Positions 24,352 through 38,114 of a DNA stretch of 64,000 nt are shown here, one piece after another. Within the stretch, counting starts at the first letter, position 1. Every line of letters begins with the position of its first letter. Where the stretch lies: assembly GCA_013398295.1 (NCBI GenBank), contig VZSF01002918.1, positions 186,001 to 250,000 on the forward strand. The letters run 5' to 3'. The position numbers were made by a program, and so were the translations under genes. The notes below the pieces were generated by a model. The model did no database searches. It had not been told where the DNA came from and was given only the letters and a program-made list of their open reading frames with translations. Source of the DNA: Chionis minor (taxonomy: Eukaryota; Chordata; Aves; Charadriiformes; Chionididae).

Positions 24352-25484
24352 GAATTAATTTAGAATTGGTTATCACATTTTGTAATTATGCTCTGTATGT
24401 TGTTATATACATTTGGGGGAGTAAGAAAATGATTATTAATCTGTTAGCACACTATTACAAATCTCCTTGGTGTATTTCGCATAATTCTCTGTTTTGTTTG
24501 AAGCATGTATCTTTTTCATAACAAATAATAGTTCAGTTGATTATGTGTTGGGAGAAACTTTGCTCGCAGTCAGCAGAGCAGTTTTTACTAAGGCAGTAGT
24601 TGTTCTACGCTTTTCACTTTGCCTAACTTCAGAGAAAAAAGTTTAAGAAATAATTATTTAGAAGTAGATTGCACCTGAGAGCACATTTAATGCCTCCCAG
24701 CATTGGAGTCCTTGGCTTTACTTCCCGGTGGTGTTGATAAAAGAGCGCTGCTCAAGACTCCCTTTCAGCTTCAACAGGTCGGGAGGTCACCGCAGGGCCC
24801 AAGGGCTTGCTGTGGCAGACTGTGCTCTGCCTTTCCCTGATGTATTATATTTAACTTAGTTTGTTACTTCCTTTTGTAACAACACAAAAATTCTGGAATG
24901 TCGTGAGGAGTTCCTAAGAGCACAAGCCTGTGCTGGGGATAATGCAGGCAAGCTAATAGCTTAGCTGATGTCATGCACAAAAGTCATCGGCACAATCGAG
25001 AACAAGGATGAGCCTTGCAATCAATTATTTCTTCAATGTTTTCCAGAATGAAAGCCCACTTATGCAGACAGTGCGTTTGTGCCATGAACACAGACAATAA
25101 AACACTCAGTGATCCTCTGGCTGAAAGAGTTCAACCCATATATGGAACAGTGGTTATTATTAATGATACACTTTACCCATTGTTATAAATAATTTGTGGT
25201 TTTGCTAAAATGGTGCTTTGACTCATTGCAAACCATAATGCAATTTCAATATGTACTTTTAAGACTTCAACTGTAATCTTTAAAAACTTTTAATTTCGTT
25301 CTTTAGATTCTTATAATCATGTTGATAAACAATTTAGATGTAAACTGTCACATATGGCTTATATGGTGTTCATTACTTCTCAGTTTCTATTACTTTAATG
25401 AATAATTTGCCTGGATATAGCTAGTACAGTAACCGAGCAGAACTTTCTGCTATGCTATCTCCAATTTGCAGTAAGATAAACACT

Positions 25485-25542
25485 GGGAGTCAGATTCTCT
25501 TCTGGCACAGCTTTGACCTCACTGGATTTATCCTAATGGAGA
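25485..25542. repeat. possible ancient MIR-like repeat fragment
   Basis: The segment gggagtcagattct...ctggcacagctttgacctcactgg resembles an old amniote repeat recalled from memory, with motifs of the type 'cagaatctggcc' and 'tgacttcaatgg'. The match is by eye and degraded. Confidence 0.3.
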
Positions 25543-26374
25543 ATATCATCCTCTCTATGCAGAAATACATTAAAATGATCACTTTTTTTTTTATCTGTGA
25601 GTATTCATTAACTTTAGGGGATATCCTAAACTTGTCCTGTGGTGAACCTTTTAATACCTGGAGAAACAGAAGGAGTACTGAGAGAGTGACATCTGTCTGA
25701 TAAATAATTACTCATGCCTCTTGGTGCCTGGGGTTCAAAGATTAAGTCACCCAGCTTAACCAGTGATAACCCGCCATCCATTAAATCCAGAGACTTTTTC
25801 TTTTTGAGACCCGTTTCACTCATAATCTGTATCTGTATAATACACACTACTCATCTCTATTAACTTCTATACATCCCATGGATACCCTGTGTTGTCTGAG
25901 AGTTGTGTCTAGCCTTTCCTGTTTTGTGAATTGTTGTAGAGAATAGAATAATGTTGCTCCCCATTTCAGTAGTTCCTTATCGGAGAGTGAAATCTGTCAG
26001 TGGAATAAGTGCACGGTCCCATATTTCTCCTTAAGTAAGAATGTGCAGTAAAAAGTGGGCGATTTGATTACTTACCAGCATACCTGGTCCTGCCTGGTAC
26101 GTGGAGAAAGCCTTTTTCTCTCTGAGAATCTCAGGCCCATTACAAACACTGGTTAGTGTCATTAACTCTATTCTACACACAGGAACATGAGAGACAGGTT
26201 AGTTATGACTTTTTAAAAAAAGTAATTACTGATGTTTGGATGCCTTGGTTTTGCTGTTGAGTGTGAAAAACGACCTCTTCCAGGAAATCACATGGAGTTT
26301 TATGCTCTTGCTTGCAACTTCTGCATTTCTTGGTCTTTGACTAATCTTTCTAAGTAGATTGCTATTTGGAAGTT

Positions 26375-26431
26375 TTGTGGGTTTTTTGTGGTTTTTTTTT
26401 TTTTTTTTGTTGGTTTGGTTTTTTTTTTTTA
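26375..26431 (+). repeat. T-rich low-complexity tract
   Basis: Long T-runs are broken by GTGG and GG. On the minus strand this gives a Lys/Asn-rich open frame (26226-26543) that is not a gene. Confidence 0.9.
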
Positions 26432-28070
26432 ATAGGTTACTTTTACTGGCTAGTACTTGCAAAAGTCCTATCGTATTTTTTTTGTAGAATGAGGATACAA
26501 AGAGACTCCTCTTTGTTTTGAGGCAGTAAAATGTGAAGAACAAAATACAAAATAAAAAAAAAGTTTGTATTCTGTGTTTCCCAAAGATAAGAAATTCACA
26601 TCATATTGTGGATTTAATGTTGACATAACCAGGGGCACTTGTAGAAGGCAGCAAAACTCCTGGAGTACAGTGTAGATTCAGGCTTTCACTAACCTAGCAG
26701 AGAATAAATAATAAGTCCATGTGGTGTCATTTCAAAAAGAGAAAACAAGAAGTGAAGGAAACCAAAATACCAATCAAAACAGAAACAAAAACATTTCCGA
26801 CAGGCAAGAAACAAACCCATGATTTCATTCATAATCAGCCTTAGAAATGAGAGGATCTAATCCCAAGGCCTGCTTTGTTTGTTACAGTGTTTGGTTTCAA
26901 ATGCACAACATAGTTTTCTCTGCTACTGCCTATATATATGATTTTGACATCTGCCGTCAAAATGTTACTATAATACTTTATATCATTCTTTGTGCAGTAA
27001 TTTTGGGTACATTTTCAAAGGATACCAGCATGGAAATATCTTTTTTTACTCTTGCATTCTATATCATTCCCAATATTTTTTTCTAAGTGGTTACAATTAG
27101 CTTGGAAAAACATTTGCTATGACTTACAGAGCATGGGTTTTTTTGACTTAAAACACTATTGGAATATTATTTTAGTTGGTAAAAAATAAAATAGCCGTTG
27201 CTGTTACTACATAAAAATCTTGCAACAAATTAAGTTTCAACTTAATTTCAGATAACAGCAAATGCTTGAGGCAAGTGTGTCCTGATTTGCTTTCACTGTT
27301 GGCAAAAAAAGAGGGGGTGTGGAAAAAAACTATCTGCAGTTATTTCCTTCCTGGGGAGCAGGCTTGAGGAATGATGAGTTCTATGAACACCTGCAGCAAC
27401 ACTTAGCGTTTCTCATATTCTCAAAGTTAGCAGAAACCCAAAGGCTTTTGCATAGGAGACGTGTCCTCCAGTGAACTAGACAAGAACTATTGATATCCTC
27501 CAATAATGATAGATAGGGTGTATCTCCACAAGTGATTTACTGCTTATTTTATTGCTTATAGATATGAATCCTTGTCACGTCTACCCGCGCGGTTCTGTGC
27601 AGCATGCTAATGAGTACCAAGTGGCTTGTGAAATGGTCTGTCTCAAACTGGTTCCTGACGTGCTCCAGCATCGTGGAGGCTCTTGAACTTCCATCTTTCA
27701 TTTAGGTACTTTCACGCTGGAGACATGTGACTGCATGGATATAACAACTAATTTGTAGAAAATGTTTATAAACGTATATTTACCATTTCACTGTAGTTAC
27801 TTCAGAAACCTGGGCTGACTAGTTCAACTGTAATTTATTAAGTAAAGAAAGTGTTAATTTTTTATATAGATTTTTTTTTATATATAGATTTAGAAGCTTT
27901 AAAGCTCCACTTTCAAATAGGCAAAATAGATCCTATAGGTGCATTCACAGCATTTAACAAGGCATCTTCTATTAAAATTATAGGTTGCTGTCTGGGGGGA
28001 AAAAAAAAGAGCAGTAAGAGGGTAATGGAAAACAAAATAAATCAAACAAACACAAACTGAATCTTAGCTA

Positions 28071-28110
28071 TGAATCTGGCCTTAGGCAATTTGGCACCAG
28101 TTTGCACCCT
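28071..28110. repeat. possible ancient MIR-like repeat fragment
   Basis: tgaatctggcc is followed by ggcaatttggcaccagtttg, in the order and spacing remembered for the same old amniote repeat family as at 25485, 40518 and 50504. It is short and diverged. Confidence 0.27.
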
Positions 28111-29573
28111 TGGAGAGCAGCTGCATTGCAGAGGAGCTGCTCTCTGACAGGAGGGTGGCTTTGCAAGGCTGTTCAAGGCTCTGCTGCAGCACTCTGCCAA
28201 ATGAGTTTCTTCTGCCTAGGGACAGGTGCTGAATCACATCTCTCTTGGTCAAACAGGAGCCATCTGCTTCTGTACCAGTGCTGTCCTTTCCTGGTGAAGA
28301 TGTTGGCCTCTCCTCTGTGATGGAGAGGTTGCAGGATAAGTGTGATTCCGGACCTAAGAAGAGGGATCGATGATTGGGCAGTGAATCTAATCCTGTATTC
28401 TAAGTAACTTAATTTTTTCTATTAGCACAGTGAGGTTGTCACTCCTTTAACTAACTAGGTCAAATGAGGAGATGCTTATGGAGGAACTGGTATGGTATCT
28501 AAACCATTTGTGGAACAACTTATTTTTAGCCAGCATCCCTGAAGTTGTATAAATTTATGAATTTGAGCAATAGGCAGTGGGTTGGGAGCAACAGTTGAAC
28601 AGGATGATAAAGTCCAGCTTGTAATAAAGGAGGAGAAATCCCACCTGCCTGGGAGTCTGGGTTGTTCTTACAGCTCTCAAAAAATGACGAAGTAGCTCAT
28701 ATTCAATTGTCAGTGGCAATGAAGTGCAGTGAGCCAGCAAAATGTAGGTCCTGTGTGGCTTCGTGTGTAGTAACATTGTCCGAAACTGTCCTGCATGAGT
28801 TCCTCCTTAAAGATGTAAACATGACTGAGATACTTTTGTGACTGAAGTTTTAAACTGATGGTATAATTCTGCAGAAAGGGTGTTTTTTGTGGAAGGTGGT
28901 TGACTGTGGCCTAAAATAAATGGCTGGTCCCAGACTCCCCAGAGCAGCTTGCTTTCCTTGGACAGTGCAGGACAGCAGCACACTAAGCTTCAAATACTGA
29001 AAAATGTTTTTGAAGAGCTACTAGCTGTGTTAAACTGCAAATGCTTACAGTAGCCCCAATTTAGCCACTTACACAGTTTTTCTGTAGCTCAGCAATTCTC
29101 TGCCATGAAAATGGTACACAGAAATAATATTGACAAAAAAGGGGAGAACAGATAGAAAGTATATAGATGTAAACATTTATGCATCCCACATTAGCTATTA
29201 CCATAGAACATGCCAATTAAACTAGTCTGCATTGGTAACTGCTATACAATTACTCGAAAATATTGCAAAACAGCAACTCAGTCTGTAAAGAGCACTGAAG
29301 AACAAATGCAGGAAAACATTCTGGTATGGGAGAGTATATGTTTAGTTTTTAAGCATTCTCACCTAGTATCTTAGAACTCGCATACCCGTTTAAATGCTTT
29401 ACTAAATTATGACCTAAAGTTCTCCATCTCTCTGGAGATGAGTAAAATACAAGAAGTGCATTTAATTAGAGAAATATTTTAAAAGAATAAAACCAACAAT
29501 AAAATATTGATGCTGGATATGTTCCTGGGATTAATGAAAGGCCACTGGCCTCGCCCATACAATCAGTAATCTA

Positions 29574-29738
29574 GGAGGAATTCCATGAACTTTGGTTGTC
29601 ACTCACCTCTTCCACATGAGAAGTAAACCTGTTCTTAATGGCATACGGTGTTGTTAGATACCTCCCTTTGGCTTTTAGCAGTACAGAGGTGTTCTTCCAC
29701 TGTGGGAAGCAACAGGTTGGATCCTTAGCTATTGAAGA
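29574..29738 (-). other. coding-like open frame, unknown origin
   Basis: Fifty-five codons are open on the minus strand between in-frame stops. They include QWKNTSVLLKAKGRYL and YAIKNRFTSHVEE, a basic composition that looks like a real protein. Within it CTAAAAG could act as an acceptor and GAG|gtgagt is a strong donor, giving a possible 65-nt exon (phase 1 to phase 0). A transposon-derived remnant is equally possible. I recognise no family. A 55-codon frame by itself is well within chance. Confidence 0.2.
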
Positions 29739-32700
29739 TCAGCCTAAATTTTACATTTTGCCAGCCTGAACAAGGACTGATATCTGTTCTAAGCTGTTAA
29801 TAATAAATAATTCTTGTATTTCTTAAAAAATTCTATACTTATTTATTGTAAAACAGTTTATTATATTTTATATATAAAAATCTGTGCTTGAAAAGCTATT
29901 AATTCTTACTGCCAGTAGTGAAAGAAAAAGTAAGTTATTCTGAACTCACTTCTACATGCTATGAAAATGTTTAGAAAAAGTTTTTAAAAATAAGCCTCGT
30001 ACCAGAATACTAAAATTCCATAAATATTTTTTCCCCATGAAACATTCAATAGTAAGAAAATTCTGGCTGAAATCAGCACAAAAAAAAAAATACTAGATTG
30101 TCGTCAACCAGAGCAGAGAGCATGCCAGAAATATTTAAAGCAGATATTGATTTGAGATACCATCTTATGGTCTTGGCAGCTAGATGACTTTTACACTGAA
30201 CAGGGAAAGCCAAAAGGCTAAATCCTCCGAAGAGGAGGGTGTTCAAAAACCTGCCCAGGCTCATGACCCAAGAGCAGTCTCTTCAGAGTACTTCTGAGTG
30301 AAATAGTCTATTATTGATTCAACAGGCTTTCTTGCTTTCCTTGTCTTTAGTTTCTTCTGTTGTCCTTCAGTTCAGTCATTTGGGGCTTTTCAGGAAATCT
30401 CAAAGAGGAAGTATCTGATCTCTTGCTTTGCAATTTCTATTACTCCCAGCCAGAATACCTTGTAAAAGTGCTAAGAAGTTTGAGAATGCAGGAGTAATTT
30501 AAGGATGAAGAGCCTTAAAAGAATACTGCATACATACTGTAAATACATAGTGCTTTTCTTGTGTATTTTTTTTATATATATAAAACCCCGCAATATTCTC
30601 ACAAAATTTAAAACACTGTCAAATGCACTATCAAGGTTGAATGTCAATGAAATTGGAGAATTCTGAATGATGGAGTTGTATGGTTAAGGAAACTCCATCC
30701 AACTTCTGTGCTGTTCTTGTTAGTAGGACTACAAACAGCCTTTTGTGTAGTTTAGGGGATTAACCTGAGAGGAGGAGCACTTGTAATGTAATGTGCAAGA
30801 ATACTGTTGACTTATAAGGAGTTCATAGCAAGTTTGCCTAAGGCATAAAGCTAGATTTTCAGCTAAGGCAAATTGGTCTCTTTCCTTTTGAAAGCAATGG
30901 ACTATGCCACTTGTGTTAGCTGAGTAATCCAAGTCAATTTTTATGAAGAAATACCAGATTAATATGGCTGCTGCTGCCCCATGGCGTATTAGTGGGAGTG
31001 GAGTTTTTGGGGGGATGGTGTGGTGTGTTTTTGTGTTGTTTTTTTGACTGAGTTACAAAATAGCAAGCACAGAATATGCATGGAAAAAAAGAAATGGAGA
31101 GGAGCATTGGAGAAGTTTGGAAGAGAGGGGTGAGGGACGAATGCAATTGCGTTTATAACAGTCTTTCTGGTTATGATCAGATTTGTTATCAATTCAGGCG
31201 ATTAAAAGTATACAGTTTCTATTTACTGCTTAGTGTTGGGTTCAGGAGAGAAGATAAAGTAAGTATTTTGTTTGGCATTATTTGGCATACACTTCATTCG
31301 CAGCTTCTTTCTGCTTCCACTGGAAGAATTCTATTTTAATACCGGTTTCTGGAGCAGAAGTAGGTAACCTTTTAAATTTAAGTTTCAGTTTAAATTGTCA
31401 CTACAAAACAAAGAACTTGAAAACTTGCATTAAAACTGGTAGGGTTTCCATTGGTAACAGCACATTTTTGCCCAGTGCAGGTTATTCTCTGAGCGGTTGA
31501 GGTCAAGGCACAAATGGTTTTATGAGGGTCTGGGTTGGAGCAACTCAGCCTAGGGCTTTTCCAAGTTTCCAGTCCCATTCTGTCTAGATCTCAGAACTTT
31601 TTAGTCCCACCTCTTTTTATAGGACTATGCTTCACAAAAATCATCCAACATATCATAATATTTTAGCACTTCTGGCTGTTTATTAATGGTTGATACTAAG
31701 TGGGCACACAGGACAGAACAGGACCTTCTCTTTCCAGCCAACAGTTAACACTATGTCCCTTAGACTGTAAGTTTCTGACCCAGTGGGTGGCAAAAATACC
31801 ATATTGTCTAAATGCTATAACTCCATGGGGATAGGCTAGCTAATGAACTTCCTTTTTCTTACCAATTAAGTACAAATCTCCGTACTAGGGTATAATTTGT
31901 AAGATTATAAATCCATTTAATTTATAATAATCTTATCAATAGCTGGCTTTCTGCTTGACTCTAACATGCTTAACAATGTGGTCCATGGACTGAAGGTCTT
32001 ACATTGTAAGATAAATAATGTGTTTGGATTCAATTCTTAGAGATAAAAAGCTTAGTAGCTTTACTACAGATTATCTTCCTTAAATTTCTGCCATTTACTA
32101 AATTCTTTAGAATTGAGACTTTGCATGCTGTATAGGAAACTCTTTAGAATGATTTCCTGAATGTAATATACCAAGTCAATTACATAAATTCATTTCTTTT
32201 TTTGGTGATTTGCTACTGGCTGCTTATTGATCTCTGATGAAAAAGTATTATGAAAAGAAATTTATGTGCCCATAAACTTGATGGCAATAGTGGAAAAAAA
32301 AGGATTTGCATGCAGGTATAGCTACTGCTTAAATTCCCAGCAGAAATACTATATTGCTTCACTCCAAATGACTGGAAGTGAGAAATAGTGCTCCACCATT
32401 TAAATTCATGAATTTGGTGTGCATATGTCTGTACACTGAGTGCGTGCATGGAATATACTCATCATATGGTATATTAGAGTTGTTTAGTTCTTTTGTTCAC
32501 GTTTAGTGACTGTAATGCATATCTTGAGGTAGATCAGGCCTGGGAGTTCAGGGTCATCCTGCTGAAACACTTTCCATGCAGAAAGTGCCCCCCCTGTTTT
32601 TCAGACTTCTCACATCTGTTCTGCTGGGGCAATATCTCCAGCAGGCTGCATCCTTTCTCAGTTTTTCCAAAGGTGGGCAGCTGGTTCATACCTGTATAGT

Positions 32701-34924
32701 TTATTCTGGGGCTGGAGGTACCATAAATCAAGTTTTGATTGAGACTATTGCCCCTGAGTATTTGGATTGGTATTGCTGACAAATAGGGATTAGTTGTTGG
32801 ATATGAATGTTAGGAGTTCATGGTACTTTGAGAGCCCTCCCAAGTATGGAGGACAGAAGATAGTCAGACCTTTCTGCAGAAACCTCTAGTGCAAGGGTAC
32901 AGGGCTCAGCCAAATACAATATCGTATCAGCAGGGCTTACCATTTGTTGAATTTCGTGTTTTAAAGTAAAAGTCATATAAAAACTGGTGACTTATAATAA
33001 CCTTGTGATCTATCCTCAAGGTGTTAATCATCCTCACAGTACATTAAGAAGTCAATTTTATCTGTGCATCAATCTACCACAAAATAATGGGAAAAACAAC
33101 ATCATAGTAAGACAGCTCAACATAATAATTAATATGCAGTATTAAATCTCTCATAAGCAGACAGTAAGGAAAAGAAAGCTCCGTCATTACATTGGATTTA
33201 ATCTGCTGAGGGAAACAGCCTTCACACCTGAGCCACAGTCACAGCTTGGTTTTCTCTCAATTAAATCCATGCTTGTCTAAAGCAATGAGGGTTTGGAGGA
33301 CAAGATCAGGGCACATGCTAATGAAATTCCCTGCAGTACAAGGGCATTACGCAGAAACTATTACAAGGCAGAGACCACGCAGTCTGTATTTAAAGTTCTC
33401 TCCGAAGCAATGAATGTAAGAGGTTGGTGAACATTAGATGTAGACCATGCTATTAATAATCTGAGTTGTTTTGTCAAAGTAAAAATTCTAAAAGTATAAG
33501 AGTACATTTGTGACACATTAAGGATGGAAATAATTGGGAATATTTATATTTAAGAACAGTTACTTATAAAATATGGGTATTTTCAAATTATAGCATTAAA
33601 TATATATATTTTTTAAAATATGATATTGCCACTCAAGAATGCTTATCACAAGATATATATTTTTACACCTATAATTTTGAAATCTAATGTAATCATAAAA
33701 AGGTGCTGCTTACTTCTACCCAGATCCATTTTGAGTTCTTCCCTTCATACACTATGTTGTTGGCTAAATCAAACTATAACACTATGAACTAGTGCAATAC
33801 TGCTACACTAATTAGGTTTTCTTGCCAGACTGTTAGAATTTCTGGCACTATCACATAACTCCCGGAGAATCTTTAAGTTAGGGCTTCCAGAAAGTCGCTG
33901 GTAGTTACTATTACTGATTGCTTATCTTTTACTGAAAACCGTGCCTTGGAAGGACGATGAGGAATTGCATTCAAAAGGACTTTGAGGTATGCCTATGTGA
34001 TCACAGGATGTTCTTCGATTTATTTTTTTCTCATCTATGGCAAAAAAGCTTTCAGGAATTTTTTCAAGGTTCTTCATCTGTATACACTTATAAGCAAGTA
34101 CCGCTATTAAATAGTTTGCCACCAAATGCGTATACATTTGCACATTCCTTCCCTGAATCTTCTTTTGATGACTAGAGTTTGAACAGTTTCAAGTCATTCC
34201 TAATTAATCCATTTCTCCCATGACATAGCGCATTGTCTTCTGTCTGTAACTCTAATCTTAAGAGAACTTCAGAAAAGAAATCTTGAGTAGCTTAAGAAGT
34301 TTGTTAAAGCTAGTAGGAATGCTTTAATTTACTTCCAAAATATTAATTCTCAGATTTTTTTTTTATTTGGCCAAAGTCATGAATCTTGAAATTTGGCATG
34401 AGGGGAGAAATACAACACTACAAACTGACGACCCTAGGAATCCCGTCTTGATTCTGGCTGTCTTCACACCAGCTTCACTCTAAGTAGTTCATTTAATAAC
34501 TATAACTAATTGGAAACAGGATACCTATTTTCAAAATTTGTTTGTGTGAAAAATACTAAATTAAAAATATTAGAGATTAAAAGAAAGTGTGTAAGAAGTC
34601 AATTGGTTTATCTCTACCCTGCTATGTCTAGGTTTCTCTTGAGTCTTAGTCATAGTTTTATGCAGTGGGTCTAGATGATGTCCTATCTCAGGACGTTTTT
34701 GCCAGGTATTCAGCTATTTTTATCATATCCTTAATTTGATCCAACTTGTACTTGTGTCATACGTCACACTTATGTCACTGCAATTTTTTTTCTCTAGTAT
34801 TGGTGTTTAGACATAAGACAAACAACTTCCTAGCTGAGTCTGGTCATTGGGCTGATATCCAGAAACTGGATTTCAAAATAATGAGCTGGGTTTGAAACAG
34901 GAAACAAAACCCTTAAGAAAGGAT

Positions 34925-34986
34925 TAAAAAAACCCCCAACAACAAACCAACTGAAAAAAAAAAAACCCAACAAAACCACCACCATC
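34925..34986. repeat. A-rich low-complexity tract
   Basis: A-runs mixed with CCC and CAA units, similar in style to the tracts at 6483 and 37884. Confidence 0.88.
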
Positions 34987-35303
34987 ATATGTTGATAGCC
35001 ACTTAGGATTACATCTTTCAAATATGCTAAGGTGTTTCTGCCATGAGCATGCTTAACTAGGCTATTTAGAGATTTGTTATTCAATCGTTAAAGAAAATCT
35101 CCCAACTAGTAATTTACACTTTGGCATGGTTTTGGGATTTGGGGTTTTTTTTAAAACACTTTCTAGGTTGGTGTTTGGGTTTTTTTTGCTTTCTGACCTT
35201 GTCTGGTTTGGGTAGTCTGACTAGACACCAAGAAATGGATTATCAACTCTGTGCTTATGGTACTTTACTTGCATATAAAGTCCAAAGTAGCAGTGGTCTC
35301 TTA

Positions 35304-35840
35304 ATAGAATCATGGAATATCCTGAGTTGCAAGGGACCCCTGAGAATCATTTTGTCCAACTCCTGACTCCATATAGGGCAAGATATTAAACCATATATCT
35401 AAGAGCATTGTCTAAATGCTTCTTGAGCACCAACAGGCTTAGGGCCATGACCACTTCCAGAGCAGCTTGTTCCAGCGCTTGACCACTCTCTCGATGAAGA
35501 ACTTTTTCCTAATATCCTATCTGAACTTCTCCTGACACAGCTTTAATGCATTCACTTGTATCCTATCACTGGATGCCAGAGAGAAAAGATCAGCACCTCC
35601 CTCTCTGCTCCACCTCATGAGGAATCTGTACACGGCAATGAGGTCACCCCTCAGTCTCCTCTTGTCTAAGCTGGAAAGCCGAGTATCCTCAGCTGCTCTT
35701 TCTAAGTCATGCCCTCTAGTTCTTTCATCATCTTTGTTGCCCTCCTTTGGACACAGTCGGATATTTTTATATCCTTTTATTGTGGAGCCCAAAACTGCAC
35801 ACACTGTATACACCATATTCCATCAAAGGTGTAGTCCTAC
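35304..35840 (-). mobile_element. CR1 LINE 3' end of a different, older subfamily
   Basis: This is a minus-strand CR1 copy. Its 3' end starts at about 35304 with agaatcatggaatatcc and aagggacccctg, unlike the other three copies, so it belongs to another CR1 subfamily. The minus-strand frame 35517-35816 carries the C-terminal part of ORF2, including LSSLDKRRLRGDLIAVYRFL and ADLFSLASSDR. The rest of ORF2 is missing beyond about 35840, where similarity fades. Divergence appears higher than in the 57.7-kb copy. Confidence 0.92.
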
Positions 35841-37186
35841 TACTTTTTCCCCATTTTTCACCGCTATGACCCTTTGACACTAGTATTCACATTTCTTTTG
35901 TATTGACTGTTTTGGACTCTTCCAAAAGTAAATGGTCCACCATGTTTTCTTTTTTCAAAGGACCTGTCATAACCCACCATTGATAATTCATGCTGGCAGA
36001 AGAAAATTGAAAATTATAAATTCTTCAGATGGTGAAACGTGTACAAGTGTGTCTCAGAATATTTATAGAGCCATCCCCATCTTTGGGATACCATGTTTAT
36101 ATTGCTTTCATGAAATTGTCTGGAATCTGCTAGCACTATTGATATTAATTCTCAGTAAGACCTGTAAACAAACTTGTAGAATAAATAACTAACACTCTCA
36201 GGGGCCCCGGGAATTCTGAGATTGATGAGTATGGCAATAGTCAACACATGACTCTGCAGATTTGAATATGCAAAGATAAGCAGAGTAAGAGATGTGAGAA
36301 AATTGGCAAAAAATAAAGAGAATATTGGTTGGTAAGTTTGTGGTTTTTTGTTTGTGTTTTTTTTTTAAGTCTCAAATGATGGAACACTTGTAGTGTAAAT
36401 GGATTTAATGATTACATTTAAAAAGCAAAAAATAAATTAACTCCTTCCCACCCCAAACTACGAAATAAGACTTAGAGCTACAGTCTCTCCAAGTCAGAAG
36501 ATGAAAAACTAAAAAGAGATGACTCTGTAAAGGATTTTACTGTTGTGTATAAATCCAAAAAAGAAACAAAATTCCAATAGCAATCACTAAAAACTATCCT
36601 AGAAATAGAAGGATAGCAATAATGTGTTATTAAGGCAAATTAACACTATGACTAGAACTCTAGCCAGTATTACTGGTCACAAGAAAAGAATTGAAAAAAT
36701 ATAGAGTAACAGCTCAGTGCAAAATGTTTCCATGTTAGAATTTGACACAAAATAGTTGGCGTGTTTTTGTTGTATTCTGTTTTTTCCTTCTGATGCATAA
36801 ATGTTATGATAATACAAATCACTATTACTTAATCCATTCTGATCAGAATTACTCCCAAGGGGATCTAAGAGAAGGAAATAGTGTCTTATGCCCACTCAAA
36901 TTCAGGTTTTGTTAACAGCACCTAACCATGACAGACACCCCAAATAGGGCTGGGAGTAAAGAATTAGTAACAAATGGTACTGTGGGTGCATAAATGAGGG
37001 AATCAAGCTATGAGTGTGCTGAAGCAATGGGGAGATTTAAAGGATTACGAGTCTGAAGGAGAGTGTGGTAATGCTCTGTATGAATGTAACTTAAGATTTT
37101 AATAACTCTCCTAGATATATTAAGAAGGGAGATGAGAACTTGGTGGAATTGAAATTATTTTAAGTCACTCATTTAATAAAAGAAGG

Positions 37187-37210
37187 AAGGTATCACTTTT
37201 GTGATACCTT
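37187..37210. repeat. perfect short hairpin
   Basis: AAGGTATCAC, a TTTT loop, then GTGATACCTT form a perfect 10-bp stem with a 4-base loop. Confidence 0.75.
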
Positions 37211-37883
37211 AAAGCATGACTGACTTTTTTTACTAATGCAGCAAGCATGTTTGAAGGTGCATTTTCATATTACGCCAAATGCAGTTTGTATCTTGGGAAG
37301 GAGAAAAAAGAAAACTAGAAAGTTAAGAGTAACTAAACTTTAGGTTCCAAAAAGTGAACTAATAGATTGTTTTCGTTTTTTACCTTGTGGGATTGCAAGG
37401 ACAACTGTCTTCCAACCTTTCTCCTTCTGTAAAAGAAATCCAAGAGGAGGGCATGTAAGCTGGTAATTAAGCCTGCTTCACACTGTGTGGTTCAAAATGC
37501 AAAGCTAAAGCAAAACAGAGAGAGAAGATCCCTCTGCTGCACCTATTGAGCTGCAGAGAATTAAATTCTTTTTGAGCATTCTGTTAGCTCAAAGGAAGGA
37601 CTGCTTCACAGGAAAAACCTGAATAAAATCCCAATAATTACAAATGCTCAGTGGTTTATAAACAAGTTCTTACAGTGGGACGAAGAAACGCTCAAAACAA
37701 ATTTTGTTCAGGGATGGAAAGGGGTCCTCATGCTCGCTGCTGTTAGAAACTAACATTTGTGGCAGGTGCTTAAAAAGGGAAAGTTCAAGGCGAATTCACT
37801 CAGCTGTGACTGGCCATGTTTTCCTATTTCTATCATCAAATGAAACATTTAAGTATTAAATGCAGCGTCAAAGAGTATTAGCC

Positions 37884-37978
37884 TAAAAAATAAAAACCAA
37901 ACATCCACCCCTCCAAAACAAACAAAACCCCAAACCCCACTCCAAACCAAACCAAAATTCCCCAAAACAAATACCAAC
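37884..37978. repeat. A/C-rich low-complexity tract
   Basis: Irregular CAAAACC/CCAAA units over about 95 bp, nearly devoid of G and poor in T. Confidence 0.9.
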
Positions 37979-38114
37979 TTTTCGATTTGTGAATAATGTT
38001 TACAAGTACTTTCCTAAGCCTTCCTCAGTGAGGAGCCAGAATGAATAGGATATAAAGCGATCTCGTTTGTAAAGAAATACTGAACAAAGATTATTTTTAT
38101 TTTTTTCTAACCAG

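Larger units (their letters stand above)
22271..35303. other. noncoding stretch
   Basis: About 13 kb with no supported gene. It holds two C-run clusters (22668-22700, 23176-23196), a possible POU/SOX site (24336-24351), two small MIR-like pieces (25485-25542, 28071-28110), a T-rich tract (26375-26431), a minus-strand coding-like open frame (29574-29738) and an A-rich tract (34925-34986). Parts near 24.2-25.1 kb and 33.15-33.4 kb have mixed, non-repetitive composition that could be conserved noncoding DNA; this cannot be judged from one sequence. Confidence 0.55.

Noticed and set aside
35517..35816. 99-codon minus frame as an independent gene
   Set aside because: It is the ORF2 tail of the CR1 copy at 35304-35840.
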